Notes: generated by a model from the letters alone, not told the origin. A stretch of 64,000 bases of DNA from Brassica napus (GCF_020379485.1 NW_026015055.1:28280-92279); one strand, 5' to 3'; counted from the first letter of the stretch, positions 44,701-56,225 are shown. Numbers and translations: made by a program.

Positions 44701-45348
44701 CCAAACTTTGTTGTGAAGTCATATCCGAGATTTTGTACTCGAGGATATGCATTCACAACTCAGAAGAGGAGACGTTCGAGTACGACTTATGATGCTGGCG
44801 TTTGTTCTGCATCAGGAGATGATGTATACTACGGACACATACATGAGATTTTGGAAATTAAGTATTTGGGCATGGTTGGATTGCGCTGTACTGTTTTCTA
44901 TTGTGATTGGCACGACAACACCCCAGATCGAGGTGTGAGAACAGATGCATTTGGTGTTACATCAGTAAATTCGAGGCGAAAGCTGCAATATTATGATCCT
45001 TTCATTCTTGCTTCTCAGGCCGATCAGGTAATTAAATGTTAATTATTCAGAATGATTCATCATCATGTGTATTAATTTATAATTTTTCTAAATGTTACTG
45101 TTACAAGACTCAACCCGAGAGGCCGAGTTCAGGGAAGTTCTGAGCTGGAAGACCCACTACAACCAAGCACATCCGGCAACTTAAGTGCAGCAGAAGATTT
45201 AGCTGGAGTTGGCCTTGTAGTCGATTTAACCGACTTTGGAGAGGAAGCCGTCGTTCACGTAGAGGATGAACCAGTGATTGGAGAGTTTCACCAAGATCCA
45301 GATTCAGATTCATCTGGTGATGATGACTCGGAAACAGACTACCATTGA
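41786..45348 (+). pseudogene. CACTA-2 TNPD transposase, intact core, last exon damaged
   Basis: Exons 41786-44361, 44445-44544 and 44638-45027 read in frame for about 1022 residues: Transpos_assoc region (FRSWIDRPHL, CPCSNCKNRK), Transposase_21 core (CTDGFSPFGK, CPYCQDNTDAF, LDVMHIEKNFFDN), DUF4218-type (FPPSFFDVMEHL) and DUF4216-type (DDWIREMVVGP) domains. TNPD-type proteins cut CACTA ends. Compared with CACTA-3, 55 bp are deleted at about 45102, removing the acceptor and start of the last exon (VCYIKYPRVRNRDD); the deletion is bounded by GTTAC direct repeats. Translation would run into the third intron and stop after VIKC, losing about 100 mostly acidic residues. The catalytic part is complete, so residual activity is possible. 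Confidence 0.88.
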
Positions 45349-45629
45349 ACTTATTTTTTTTTTTTTTAAAGAAATACCGAGGAAATTCCGAGGAACACTT
45401 GATATAACCTCTTTCCTCGGATAATAGTTATTTGGTTTATCTAGCAAGGCAAAGCTGAATACGAATTAAAAACTACTCAGAACACAACCAAATAAAACGA
45501 AGAAACCATGTAAAAGAAATACGAACTCATAATTAAGAAACCCAAAAAAAAACTCAGTTCAAAATTAACAGAAAATAAGACCATAAAACGTTAGAATAGA
45601 AAAGAAAATAAAATAGCCGGTGATAGCTC

Positions 45630-47078
45630 CTACTCCTCGTCTCCTGCTCCAGATGTTCCTGCATCGTTGGGTCTCTTGGACCTCTTTCTTACCCTGTGTG
45701 TACCACTCGAACCCGAACCAGAGCTGGATGGAGAGTTGTCCCGATGAACTACATCATCCTTTTGGCAACGACACGGCCTGATACGTGAAATGGCAGCCCA
45801 GATCTTGTGTAGCATGTCGTTGTTTGTCTTTATGCTCTGATCTCTCCAATGTTGTTGCTGGCGCGAAGTGGCGTTCGGTGGAAGCTCTTGCAGCTTGTAC
45901 TGGCTGGAGTCTGATGGGAGTAGCTGATGGGGTTGTGAATCATCTGGAATGGCTTGTGCAGCCTCATCTTCTCCTTCTTCATCAACCACGCCCTTGCCTT
46001 TGGTCTGATATTTTGGCGTGAAGAAGGATGGCTTGTCTACTAGTGCGGTAGCAGGGGGTAGGAACTCAACTGCAGCCTCTGAAAGTAGAGAAGTCAGACC
46101 GATCTGAGGCAGGTGGCAGTAGAGTGTTTTCTTCGCTCGGTCCTGGAATACGTAGACGTAAGGACCATCCCGATGGATCCTCGAGTGGGGACCAGCTATG
46201 AACTCCTTACTTACTAGAGAAATGACATCCAGGTAGTTCCAAGCAATGTTGTTCGATCTGTCCAGTGCTACCTGCTGGTTCTTGCAGTCTACACCCACAT
46301 GTCTAAGGATCCGAGTAATCACTGCACCAAATCCACATGCATTGCTCTTTTTTTTGGTTACTTTCCCCTTGTATCCTGCTAAGTTTGCGGCCAGCACCGC
46401 TCCCATGTTGAAGGCAGTAGCAGGTGGGAATGTAGAGTTTCCAAATGCCGGTAGCAAATGCCTCACACCTTGGTACAGGAGGCACAACTCCCATTGCGTG
46501 ACTGATGCGGCTGTGGTTGTCCCGTATAGCAATGAGCCAATGAGGCGTGTGGCATATCTCAGTACTGGGCTCCGGATAAGTGACTCCTTTGCCTGAGAAG
46601 ATCTATAAACCCCTGTGCCAATCGTTTCCCAGAAGTTCAACAGCTCTGAAGTCCAATAAAGACCAGATGTCCTCTCCCCTGCACTCAATCCAAATAGTCC
46701 GCAGAGGTCTGTGAAAGATACCTCATAGTATACTTTCTGCACTACGAATGCCAGAAAACCTTCCTGATGGCTATCATCGGGACGGGTGACGTATGCGGAT
46801 GCTATGAACTGGCGTACCAACTCCGGATAAGTGGGTTCGTTGAGGTTGCATAGTTGGCCTAGACCCATGTTCTGGAACAGTCCTTCAATGTCTGCTTGGA
46901 TTCCCAATATTGTCATCGTCTCAGGACATGCTAGTTGTGTAGCCGGAACGGCTACCTTCTTCATGTTGTTGTAGTGGGTGGTATCAGACTTATCCCACTT
47001 CTTTGGCCTTTGCTTCTCTCGCTGAGACGAACCCTCTTCTTGTGTGTTCTTCTTTGCTGACATTTTCGTGCGCTTCAT
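45630..47078 (-). CDS. Athila-ORF1-like / plant transposon-associated protein inside CACTA-2
   Basis: A 482-residue single-exon frame opposite to the transposase genes. Residues about 50-300 resemble the ORF1 protein of Athila-type Gypsy retrotransposons and related plant transposon proteins (NEPTYPELVRQFIAS, VYYEVSFTDLCGLFGLSAGE, NFWETIGTGVYRSSQAKESL, YATRLIGSLLYG, LCLLYQGVRHLLP). The N-terminus is basic (KKNTQEEGSSQREKQRPKKW) and the C-terminus has CRCQKDD and RVRKRSKRPND. Function is unknown; ORF1 proteins are thought to be structural or nucleic-acid-binding. The similarity is by eye at the level of motif order. The frame is open; the sister copy has a one-base deletion. No other retrotransposon domain or LTR is nearby. 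Confidence 0.7.
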   Translation of the reverse strand: MKRTKMSAKKNTQEEGSSQREKQRPKKWDKSDTTHYNNMKKVAVPATQLACPETMTILGIQADIEGLFQNMGLGQLCNLNEPTYPELVRQFIASAYVTRPDDSHQEGFLAFVVQKVYYEVSFTDLCGLFGLSAGERTSGLYWTSELLNFWETIGTGVYRSSQAKESLIRSPVLRYATRLIGSLLYGTTTAASVTQWELCLLYQGVRHLLPAFGNSTFPPATAFNMGAVLAANLAGYKGKVTKKKSNACGFGAVITRILRHVGVDCKNQQVALDRSNNIAWNYLDVISLVSKEFIAGPHSRIHRDGPYVYVFQDRAKKTLYCHLPQIGLTSLLSEAAVEFLPPATALVDKPSFFTPKYQTKGKGVVDEEGEDEAAQAIPDDSQPHQLLPSDSSQYKLQELPPNATSRQQQHWRDQSIKTNNDMLHKIWAAISRIRPCRCQKDDVVHRDNSPSSSGSGSSGTHRVRKRSKRPNDAGTSGAGDEE

Positions 47079-47579
47079 TCTCTACAAAATAGAATCATTG
47101 CTCTCAACATGGTTATAATCAATTAAGAACTCAAAGCAACATGAAAATGAAAAGCGAAATCGAGTTGTGATAAAAAAAAAACCAAATTGAAAAAAATTCT
47201 CAATCCCTAAATCATCTCAAATCCTGTTCCAAACTCGTTGATCACAGACAATTGTGTTCTATTCCATGTTTAAACATCTGTTTCATGCATATTTGATCAA
47301 GGAATCAACACGGAAATAAGAAATTCACAAAACCCAAAAAATTGCTCAAGAACACGATTTCAGAATGTGGAGATTCGCGGAGTATACCTGTCTTAGGGTG
47401 AAGACGAGTGTAGGAATCAGGTAGAGCTCGAAAAATCAAGTGGAATGGAGCCCAAAATTGTTCAAATCGGATGATTATAGAGAGAGAAAGGGGGGGGGGC
47501 GAATTATAGGGGAAATCGGAGGGGATGAGAGTTCTAAGGTTTAGATCCAGAAAAGGTCGGGTTTTGCCTTATAATTCTG

Positions 47580-48190
47580 TTTTCCGAACACGCATCGATC
47601 GATGCGTTTTTGTTCTATAACGCATCGATCGATCACAATCTTACGGCCCGGTCCATCTTTGTAATCGATCGATTTGTTTTTGTTCAGAAACGCATCGATC
47701 GATGCGTTTTTAAAAAAACATACAAGATTTTCCGAGGACATTCCGAGGAAAAATTGAGATTCTCGATCGATCGATGGGATACTCTCATCGATCGATCACA
47801 ATCTTACGGCCCGGTCCATCTTTGTAATCGATCGATGCGTTTTTGTTCTATAACGCATCGATCGATGCGTTTTTAAAAAAACATACAAGATTTTCCGAGG
47901 AACAATTGAGATTCTCGATCGATCGATGGGATACTCTCATCGATCGATCACAATCTTACGGCCCGGTCCATCTTTGTAATCGATCGATTTGTTTTTGTTC
48001 AAAAACGCATCGATCGATGCGTTTTTAAAAAAACATACAAGATTTTCCGAGGACATTCCGAGGAACAATTGAGATTCTCGATCGATCGATGGGATACTCT
48101 CATCGATCGATCACAATCTTACGGCCCGGTCCATCTTTGTAATCGATCGATTTGTTTTTGTTCAAAAACGCATCGATCGATGCGTTTATT
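47580..48190. repeat. ATCGATCGAT palindrome array in CACTA-2
   Basis: The word ATCGATCGAT occurs more than a dozen times, mostly as GCATCGATCGATGCG or ATCGATCGATCACAATCTTACG plus GCCCGG. It is organised in a higher-order unit of about 150 bp (AAAAACATACAAGATTTTCCGAGG ... GTCCATCTTTGTAATCG) repeated about four times. It lies directly upstream, in the leader direction, of the minus-strand Athila-like gene. Open frames here translate the repeat. Confidence 0.88.
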
Positions 48191-48951
48191 TAAAAAAAAT
48201 TACGTTTTGAAACCCCAAACACTAGTTCCTCGGAATTTCCTCGGAATATTCCGAGGAAATTCCGAGGAAGAAGAGGGTTTCCTCGGAGTTCCCTCGGAAT
48301 AATCCGAGGAAATTCCGAGGAAATAGGGTTTTTAAACCGAAAACAACGTTTTGCCGTTTGAATAACACCTATATAACCCTTATTAAGTGTCTTACGTTCA
48401 TTATGAAGTCAAAAATTTGTTCCTTACCGTATAATTAACACTTTTCCGATTGTATGAACGAAATCTCGCAACATAAGACAAACACTTATACCTTTTAATG
48501 AACGGTAAAGGGAATACTTTCAATTAGTTTTGAAATTTTTTATTTCATGGTTTATGCTCATCTATACAAAGAATCCTCAATGGTATGCATTACAATTGTA
48601 TAAGAAATGAAATACGGCAAAAAAAATTGATGTTTTGAAACCCCAAACACTAGTTCCTCGGTATTTCCTCGGAATATTCCGAGGAAATTCCGACGGATAT
48701 TTTACTATCCGTCGGAATTTCCTCGGAATATTTTCATTTTACCGGGCAAATATTTCGCGAAAATTGAAATTAGAATTCCGACGGAATTCCGACGGATAAT
48801 ATCCGTCGGACCCTAGGTTTTATAACCACGAGCCACTTCTTCTTCCCCATTTCTTTCTTCTTCCTCTGCGCAAATCCTCTCTTCTCTCCGGCGATTTCCC
48901 CCTGAAATCCGACGATATCTCCGGCGATCTCCCTCTTCTCTTACACAAATC

Positions 48952-51148
48952 ATGTAAGGACCCTATCCCACTCTCTTAGGTTCTATTTGTTAGGTTTTTG
49001 TGTGGTTTTGATAGATTTTTTTTAGGGTGATTGGTTAGGATTGTGATTTGGTTGTATAATAGGTTTAGAATTGTGATTTGGTTGAATGATTTGTTTTGTT
49101 GAATTGATTTAGAATTTTTTTATAATTTTTTTTTCTATTTATAAAATCGATTTTTGTATATAAAATCGATTTTTGTATTTTACAAAATGATTTTTCTATA
49201 TAAATTCGATTTTTTGGACTTTACAAAAAAAAATTTCTATATAAATTCGATTTTTTGGATTTTACAAAACATTTTAAATATCTATAAAACTTTTTTTGTG
49301 ATTAAAAACTATTATTTGGGATTTAAAAATATTTTTAATATATATATATATTATTAAAACTATTTTTTTGTAATTATTAAACTATTTTTATTTATTACAA
49401 CTATTTTTTGTTTATTAGAACTATTTTTATATATTTATTAAAAATTTTAAATATATATAAATCTTTTTTTGTGATTAAATTATTTGGGATTTTTTTTTTT
49501 AAAAAAATTAATTTATATATTTCTGTATTTATTAAATATATTTTTTAAATTTACAGGTCTCATGATGATCAGACCCGGCCTCGACAGCGTCGTGGTCGTG
49601 GTGGTACGGGGAGCCAGTCTCGGGATTCCAGCCATTTTCAGGATTCCCCTTCGCCCCACAGCTCCAACCATACATCTCCCTCTGCTGCACCCGCTCCTGC
49701 TCCTCTCGCTCCCGCTCCTGTTCCTCCGGGTCCTCCGGGAGTGATGCGTGTTGCGGAGTTGGTTCAACAGCCCGGTCGTGACCATCTTCCGTATCTCACT
49801 CCGTATCCACATGGACGGGGTCAAACATGGTAATTAAACATTTTTTTTTCTTTAAATTTGGATTCATTATTAACCGTTTGTTCTTTTAATAAGGTTCAAC
49901 CGATCCGGGAACGGGATCAGCGCATGGATCAACCGTATGATGTACTCGGCCCTCGACAGTGGACATCCGACTTTCACTCACTTCCCAACCGACAAGCAGG
50001 TTCTGTGGTTTCGTCAGTTTGCGGTAAGTATTCTAATTTTTTACTTATATTTTTAATCTTTAATATAAATTTTCTACTAATTGTGTTTTTTTTCAGCAAG
50101 AGTTCAACTGGAATTCCGATGAGACGCTCTTTATCTATCACCACTTCGTCCATAAAGTAATGGACAACTATGGGAAGCAGATCCACGAGTGGAAGAAGAA
50201 GTGGGAAATCAATAAGGTTCGATTTAATTTATTAAACCATTTTTTAATTTATTAAACTATTTTTTAATTTATTAAATTTTTCTTTTTTTTTTATTAAAAG
50301 GTCCCAAAGTCGATGAACGACACGGTCTGGAAGGAGTTGTGTGCGCATTGGGATAAGGAAGAGACGAAAGAAACTTCTTCCACCAACTCCACCAACCGCA
50401 AGAGCGACCGTAAAGGGAAGGGCATCTACAAGCATAACTTGGGTGCTCAATCTATTGCCACTCTCGGAGATCGCATGGTAAGTTCAACCGCTTTTTCTTC
50501 AATTATTTGAGTTTCAGAATTTAAATTTATTGTGCATTTCTTCTAATTTCTAATGTTTCTTTAATTTATGTTTTTTTTCAAGGCGGAAGAAAATGATGGC
50601 GAGCCGGTTGATGATCTCGCCCTAATGAGGAGGGCGTATACCAACAAGAAGACCGGCCAGATTGATGACGGTCTTGTGAGGGACGTGGTCGACCTGGTCC
50701 AAACTCAGGTGGTAGACGAAGTGTCTCAGCTTCAAACCGAGGATGACGCTTCGACGGCTTCGACCAACTTGTCCCGGTTTCGAATCAACGAAATCGTTGA
50801 ATCCGTAAGTTCTTTGTTTTTAAAAGTTCAATTCATTTATTTCTTGGTTTAAATTTCTAAATTTGGCTTTTTTCTATTCAGTCGGTTCCAAAGAAGAAGG
50901 GACGTTTGGTCGGTTTGGGTCGTCGCACCCGGTCGGTTCCCCCTTCTTCTGCACCACCGCCCTTTGTTGATCCAGAAGTACTTACGGCCCAGTTGAAGGA
51001 CAAAGATGATCGTATATCTTTGTTAGAGACCCAGATGGCGGCTCAACAGGCGGGCTATGAGGCACAGAGGAGGCTGAACCAGCAAATGATGGAGATGATG
51101 CAGAGGATGTACCCGAACGAGGTGTTCCCGGACGTGCCAGACCCGTAG
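48952..51148 (+). CDS. CACTA-2 Transposase_24 (Ptta/En/Spm) protein, start codon split by an intron
   Basis: Exons: AT at 48952-48953, then 49557-49829, 49894-50023, 50097-50216, 50301-50477, 50583-50804 and 50882-51148, all GT-AG and in frame, giving about 396 residues. The initiation codon would be made by joining AT to the G at 49557 (reading [17 protein letters not shown]). The Pro/Ala-rich N-terminus is followed by [67 protein letters not shown] and a C-terminal coiled coil ([20 protein letters not shown]). It is the accessory CACTA protein, presumably binding the subterminal repeats. Exon order equals that of CACTA-1. No lesion found. Confidence 0.78.
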
Positions 51149-51299
51149 TTTTTTTTTTTTCCACAAACTCGGAATGTTTTATTTTTATTTGTGAAACTTT
51201 GAATATTAATTAATATGATTTCAATTTTACTTTTAATTTCATATTTTCGAATTTAAATTTCAGAAATTTTTTTTTTTTAAAAAATTAATATTTTTTACA

Positions 51300-51840
51300 T
51301 TCCGAGGAAATTAATTATATTTTTCACTTGATCGATCGATGCGTTTTTGTTCAAAAACGCATCGATCGATGCGTTTTTTAAAAAAACGTTCGGGCTATAC
51401 CGAGGGACAGGTTCCTCTGTTTATTCTGAGAACTTTTCCCTCGGTATATTCCGAGGGACATCTCCCTCGGAAAATTCCGAGGAACTGGTCCCTCGGTATA
51501 TACCGAGGGAAAAGTTCCTCGGAATAAACCGAGGAAAATGTCCGTCGGTATACTCCTATCGATCGATGTATATATGTCCAAACACGCATCGATCGATGAA
51601 CTTCCGAGGAATTATACCGACGAAGTTCTCCCTCGGTATATTCCGAGGACATTTCCGACAAACTAGTGATCCTCGGAATTTCCTCGGAAATTTATTTCCT
51701 CGGAATTCCGTCGGAAAATTCCGAGGGATTTCCGAGGAAAAAATAAATTCCGAGGAATTATTTCCGACGACGTGTTTCGTCGGTATGTCGTCGGAATAAC
51801 GATATTCCGACGAAATTCCGACGATTTTTTCCCTCAGAAT
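51300..51840. repeat. Subterminal repeats of CACTA-2, right end
   Basis: TTCCGAGGAA, TTCCGACGG and TCCCTCGGTATA words in both orientations, plus three more ATCGATCGAT sites (about 51332-51370 and 51556-51595), continue up to the terminal inverted repeat. Likely TNPA-type binding region. Confidence 0.85.
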
Positions 51841-51864
51841 CCTTGATGTTTTCTTGTAGTGTGA

Positions 51865-52754
51865 GATCTATTAATTTTACACACTATTCAGAGAAGGCTT
51901 GCATATAGAAATCCAAAACTTTATCGAACAACAAATTATATTTGATATATATACTCAAGAGATTTATTTTAAAAGAAAAAAATAATACATGTAATTATCA
52001 AAGGCATATCTTTTTTTTTATGTTTGCATACAGACATCATACATGACACGTATATGAATATAAAGGATTATCGTATTTGGGAAATGTTCCACATATACCA
52101 ATCAAAGTCGTACACATACACATGTGTTGTGTTTGTACATAATGTATGCGTGTGGGTATGACATCGACGTATCAAAATTTCATCTGTGATTTCAAATGAA
52201 AGAAACTTCGAGTTCTTTCTCTTAGTGGAAACTGTGGACTTAGACTATATATATAATATTACGATATTACATACTCCTTCAAATAAAAATTACAGGTAGA
52301 TAAAACCATGATACATTCACAGGAAATGGTAGAAATTACATTTAGCATAAGTGATATGAACAAATAATGAATTAGTCGAAGTTTGAAAATGTATAATGCT
52401 AAGTACATGTTTTTTTGGATCAACTGCTAAGTAGTAAGTACATGTATCTGAAACTACATACACAAAACATACGGTGCAATTATTTGTGATTGTTTATTTT
52501 CCTTTTTTCTACAACTCGTTCATAAGAGTAGACTTTTGTTAAAACAGATGTAAAGAAATTTTCTTATTAATTTCCTCTAGAATAAGTCTAGTCAATGCTT
52601 ATTTCCTAATTTGAACAAAAATCTTTTGTGCAAGTTACATTTTAGACTGGCTTCCTTTTAGAAACGAAGAAAAAAGAAAGATGTGATAGGCGTGCATGTC
52701 ATGAGACGCAAACCCTAATGATTAATATTTAATCTACTCTATTAAAATAGAGTT
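51865..52754. other. Intergenic DNA between CACTA-2 and the Copia element
   Basis: This is the host sequence that continued from 41433 before CACTA-2 inserted, that is, the distal upstream region of the VQ gene. AT-rich, no gene seen. Confidence 0.45.
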
Positions 52755-53015
52755 TGTTATAAGGATATTCATAACCGGTCCGGTTCATAACCGGCCCAAT
52801 GCTAGAGAGAGAGAGAGTCGGCCGTGAAGAGAGAGAGATAATCGGCATCTTGTCTTTTCCTTATTAGATTACGATTTGTACTATTTCCATATTTGTATTT
52901 CATTTCTTTAGTATTTCCATTATTCTATGACGATGTAATTCCCTATATATAAAGGGCGCCTTATGTTTATGAATAAAACAGAAACATACAGATTCTATTA
53001 TCTAGTTTCACAACA
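52755..53015 (+). repeat. 5' LTR of a Copia-type retrotransposon
   Basis: Begins TGTTATAAGG, ends TTCACAACA, 261 bp. It contains a TATA box (TATATATAAA, 52944-52953) and a GAGAGAGA tract. It is followed by GTTATCAGCACGA, where a primer binding site is expected. Boundaries are by eye, since the 3' LTR is not in the window. Confidence 0.65.
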
Positions 53016-54174
53016 CGTTATCAGCACGATTACGCTCTAAACCCTAAGCTAAAGCTCGAACCCTAAACCCTAATCTCACCCCGGCGATAAACCCTAAACC
53101 CGACGACGAACCCTAATCTGATCGAGAACCTAAAACCCCATACTCAAGGTGTTCCCGATCTCAGCACGCGACCTCAGTCCGTTCATCAGCTCGCGACCTA
53201 AGCCTGTTCGCGAGAGACGATCTCAGCCTGCTCAACGTGACCCGATACCGTTCGCAGCTCGATAGCCAGCACGTTCGCGACCTGATGGCTACTTGCTCCC
53301 GTTCGCGACTCGTCTCAGCTTCAATCCATTCGCGATAGACAACAACCCGTTCGCGACCCGACAACAACGATCAGCTCGCGTTCTTCTCTATTCGGTGGTC
53401 CATTCAACCCGACTTGAGGTTTAGGTAAAACTAAAACCTAAGAACCAAACCCTAAGGAAATAGATCCAATCCCTAATAACCTAAATTGAATCTTATTGCT
53501 TGATTAAAATCGAAATCCTAATTCCCTAAAGCCTAGCCGCATGCATACCATGCAAACCCTAATTTGAAATCGAAATTGATTTGATTGTTTATGTGATTGA
53601 ATGTTTTGAATCTGATTATGATCACATAGAACCGAGTGCTAGGATTGATTAATCTCATACTTGAATTTGGTTGTTTGAATTGATTATCCAATTGAATGAA
53701 TTAAGGTTAAAGAAATCGCCTAGGTTTAAGTTGTTCTCATCTTGTTTAAAGACTTAACCTGACCGGCTTGTTCATATTGAAACCCTAATTGCATTGACTG
53801 ATTAATCTTGAATATGATCCTTTAGGTTGATTGTAATTAACTCTTTGATGCATTGCTTGATTGTTTGATTGAGGTTTCACGTTTCATGATCACTTAGAAA
53901 CCGTTTTGCTAAGATGAATAACCGATTGCATTAAGATCATATAGAAACCATTTGATAAGATTGTTCATACCCTTGGCCGTGCGGCTTGTCTTGCATCATG
54001 CATGTTCGGATTGTTTGGCCATGCGGCTTGTTAACATATCATGCATGCATAATCGTATGAACTGAATGCATCATATCCGTTTGGTCGTGTGACCAAATTG
54101 CATATCTGATTGTCTTGATTGCATCATATAGAACATTGAACATTATAATCTTAAGAATGAATATTTGATTTCAG

Positions 54175-55870
54175 ATGTCGAAAATTAACAACTTGGATTT
54201 TGCTGCCCTAAATCTCTCTAGAGATAATTACTTGCAATGGGCACTTGATGCTAAGATCATCCTGAAATCCAAGGGACTCGGTGAATGTATCACCAAGGAC
54301 AATAATGCAAGTGAGAAAGATAGATACAGTGCTATATTAATTATACTCCATCATCTTATTGAGAGTCTCAAAGATCAGTACCTTACTATTGAGAATCCTC
54401 TAGACCTTTGGACAGAGTTGAAAACGAGATATGATCACCAGAGAGCGGTGTTATTACCAACGACTAGATATGATTGGAAGAATCTCAGAATCCAGGACTT
54501 TAAGTCCGTGGACGAGTATAACTCGGCCCTGTTTAAAATAGTTTCAAAGTTGAAACTGTGTGGTGAGGATATAACGGATAAGGATATGCTTGAGAAAACC
54601 TTTTCCACCTTCTACACAAGCAATGTGTTGTTACAACAACAGTACCGTGAGAAGGGCTTCACTACTTATGCTAATCTGATCTCTTGTCTCTTGCTCGCTG
54701 AGCAAAACAATGAGCTGTTGATGAGGAACAGTGAATTGAGACCTCCTGGAACAAACCCATTACCTGAGGCACATGCGACCATAGAGGCTAATAAAGAGTC
54801 GAACCATGTCTAGAGTGATAGCCAACACGGTCGTGGTCGTGGAAAATGGCATGGACGTGGTGGTTGAAACCAAAACTCGTTTGGTCGAGGCCGAGGCAAC
54901 TCATATGGTCGTGGCTCCTATGGAGGCCGTGGACATGGCCGAGGCCGTGGTACATCTTTCAATCCACAAAACTCGACCAAATCCGTGTGCCATAGATGTG
55001 GTATGGATAATCATTGGGCTAAGACATGTACGACTCCCAAACATCTCGTTGACCTCTACCAAGAGAGTTTGAAAGGGAAGAATCCTGAAGCTCATATGAC
55101 TTATCAAGATGGTGAAGATTATTTCAATCATGAACGAGACGATCTTATGGATTATGAAACTTTAGACTGTTAAAAAGAATGAAGTTGACATCTATGTTTT
55201 TGTGTTCTTTGCTTTGTGTTTTTCCATGTTTTGATTGCTTTGAACTTATTTTATTAATGAATGAAAGTTGTATATGAAGTATCTAAAGTATCATTCCGGG
55301 TATAGCCAGTCTCATAGAGGGCTACGGCCAGGCTAACATCATGTTGCCTAAGGGTACACATCTAGAGATATCTGATGCATTGTATTCACCCAGCTCTAAG
55401 AGAAGCCTATTGAGCTTTAAAGACATTCGAATGAATGGTTTTCATATTGAGACTAAGAGCGAAGGAAGCGAAGAGTTCCTTCAGATCATAGAAATCGGCC
55501 AAGGACATAAAAAAGTCCTAGAGTCTATACATGCGCTCTCTACTGGCCTTTATTACGCCAATGTCAGTATGATGGAGGCCAATGCCACATTTAATAAAGT
55601 GGCCACCGAGAATTTTACTCTCTGGCACGACCGGTTTTTGAATACAAACGTCCATCTTTTTAAAGACTATACGTCTTGATAATGCTGGTGAATTCACGTC
55701 CCAAGCGTTTAATGATTACTGTATGTCCATGGAGGTAAGTGTGGAACACTCCGTGGCACATGTACATACACAGAACGGCTTGGCTGAATCACTCATAAAA
55801 CGAATTCAGCTGATAGCTAGACCATTGCTTATGAGGTCTAAGCTTCCGGCCACAGCTTGGGGACACGCAG
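54175..55870 (+). pseudogene. Copia gag-pol remnant
   Basis: Gag of the UBN2/Copia type starts at ATG 54175 (LSRDNYLQWALDAKIILKSK, LWTELKTRYDHQ) and stays in one frame through two stops, TAG at 54811 and TGA at 54865, into an Arg/Gly-rich tract and a CCHC knuckle (CHRCGMDNHWAKTC). After a stop at 55171 comes, in another frame, a gag-pre-integrase-like part (LEISDALYSPSSKRSLLSF, LWHDR at 55341-55640). Then an integrase end follows (DNAGEFTSQAFNDYC, HVHTQNGLAESLIKR) reaching the CACTA-3 junction in PATAWGHAV. Internal deletion and stops make it inactive. Confidence 0.88.
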
Positions 55871-56225
55871 TCTCACTACAAGAAAACAGCGGTATTCTGA
55901 CGGACATTCCGACGGAAAATGAAATCCTCGGAATATACCGAGGAATTTCCGAGGAAATTCCGAGGAAACACAAAATTGGGGTTCCTCGGAATTTCCTCGG
56001 AATATACCGACGGAATTCCGAGGAAACCTCAGTCCGTCGGAATATTCCGAGGAAATTCCGAGGAACAATGTGTTCCTCGGAAAAAACCGATGAATTCCGA
56101 GGAAATATTATAGCCGTTGGAGAGCCGTTGGGGGATTTTACAAAATTCCGAGGAAATTCCGACGAACTAGCCTTTTCCGTCGGAATTCCATCGGAATTTC
56201 CTCGGTATGTCGGCAGGATTTAATC

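Larger units (their letters stand above)
41434..51861 (+). mobile_element. CACTA-2, complete 10.4-kb CACTA transposon with extra ORF
   Basis: Starts CACTACAAGAAAACAGCGG, ends CTTGTAGTG, with the 3-bp duplication TGA on both sides (41431-41433, 51862-51864). Subterminal TTCCGAGGAAATTCCGAGG words fill both ends. It carries TNPD (+, 41786-45348), an Athila-ORF1-like gene (-, 45630-47078), an ATCGATCGAT array (47590-48190) and a Transposase_24 gene (+, 48952-51148). The extra minus-strand gene and the array are absent from CACTA-1. A near-identical sister copy starts at 55874. Confidence 0.95.
52755..55873 (+). mobile_element. Decayed Copia retrotransposon interrupted by CACTA-3
   Basis: LTR, a leader of about 1.15 kb with CCCTAAA and CGTTCGCGAC words, gag, a short gag-pre-integrase piece and an integrase piece are present in order. 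Reverse transcriptase and RNase H are missing up to the insertion point of CACTA-3 at 55874, and part of the integrase is deleted internally. The remaining 3' half, if any, would lie beyond the right end of CACTA-3, outside the window. Confidence 0.85.

Noticed and set aside
46246..46596. Plus-strand frame opposite the Athila-like gene (also 60831-61181)
   Set aside because: Antisense shadow; no start context or similarity, while the minus strand shows conserved domain words.
47610..48302. Several plus-strand frames with RFSIDRWDTLIDRSQSYG-type repeats
   Set aside because: They translate the ATCGATCGAT array and break at each unit; same for 62044-62987.
49154..49357. Frame rich in Phe/Tyr/Ile in the first intron of the CACTA-2 Transposase_24 gene
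   Set aside because: Translation of AT-rich intron sequence.
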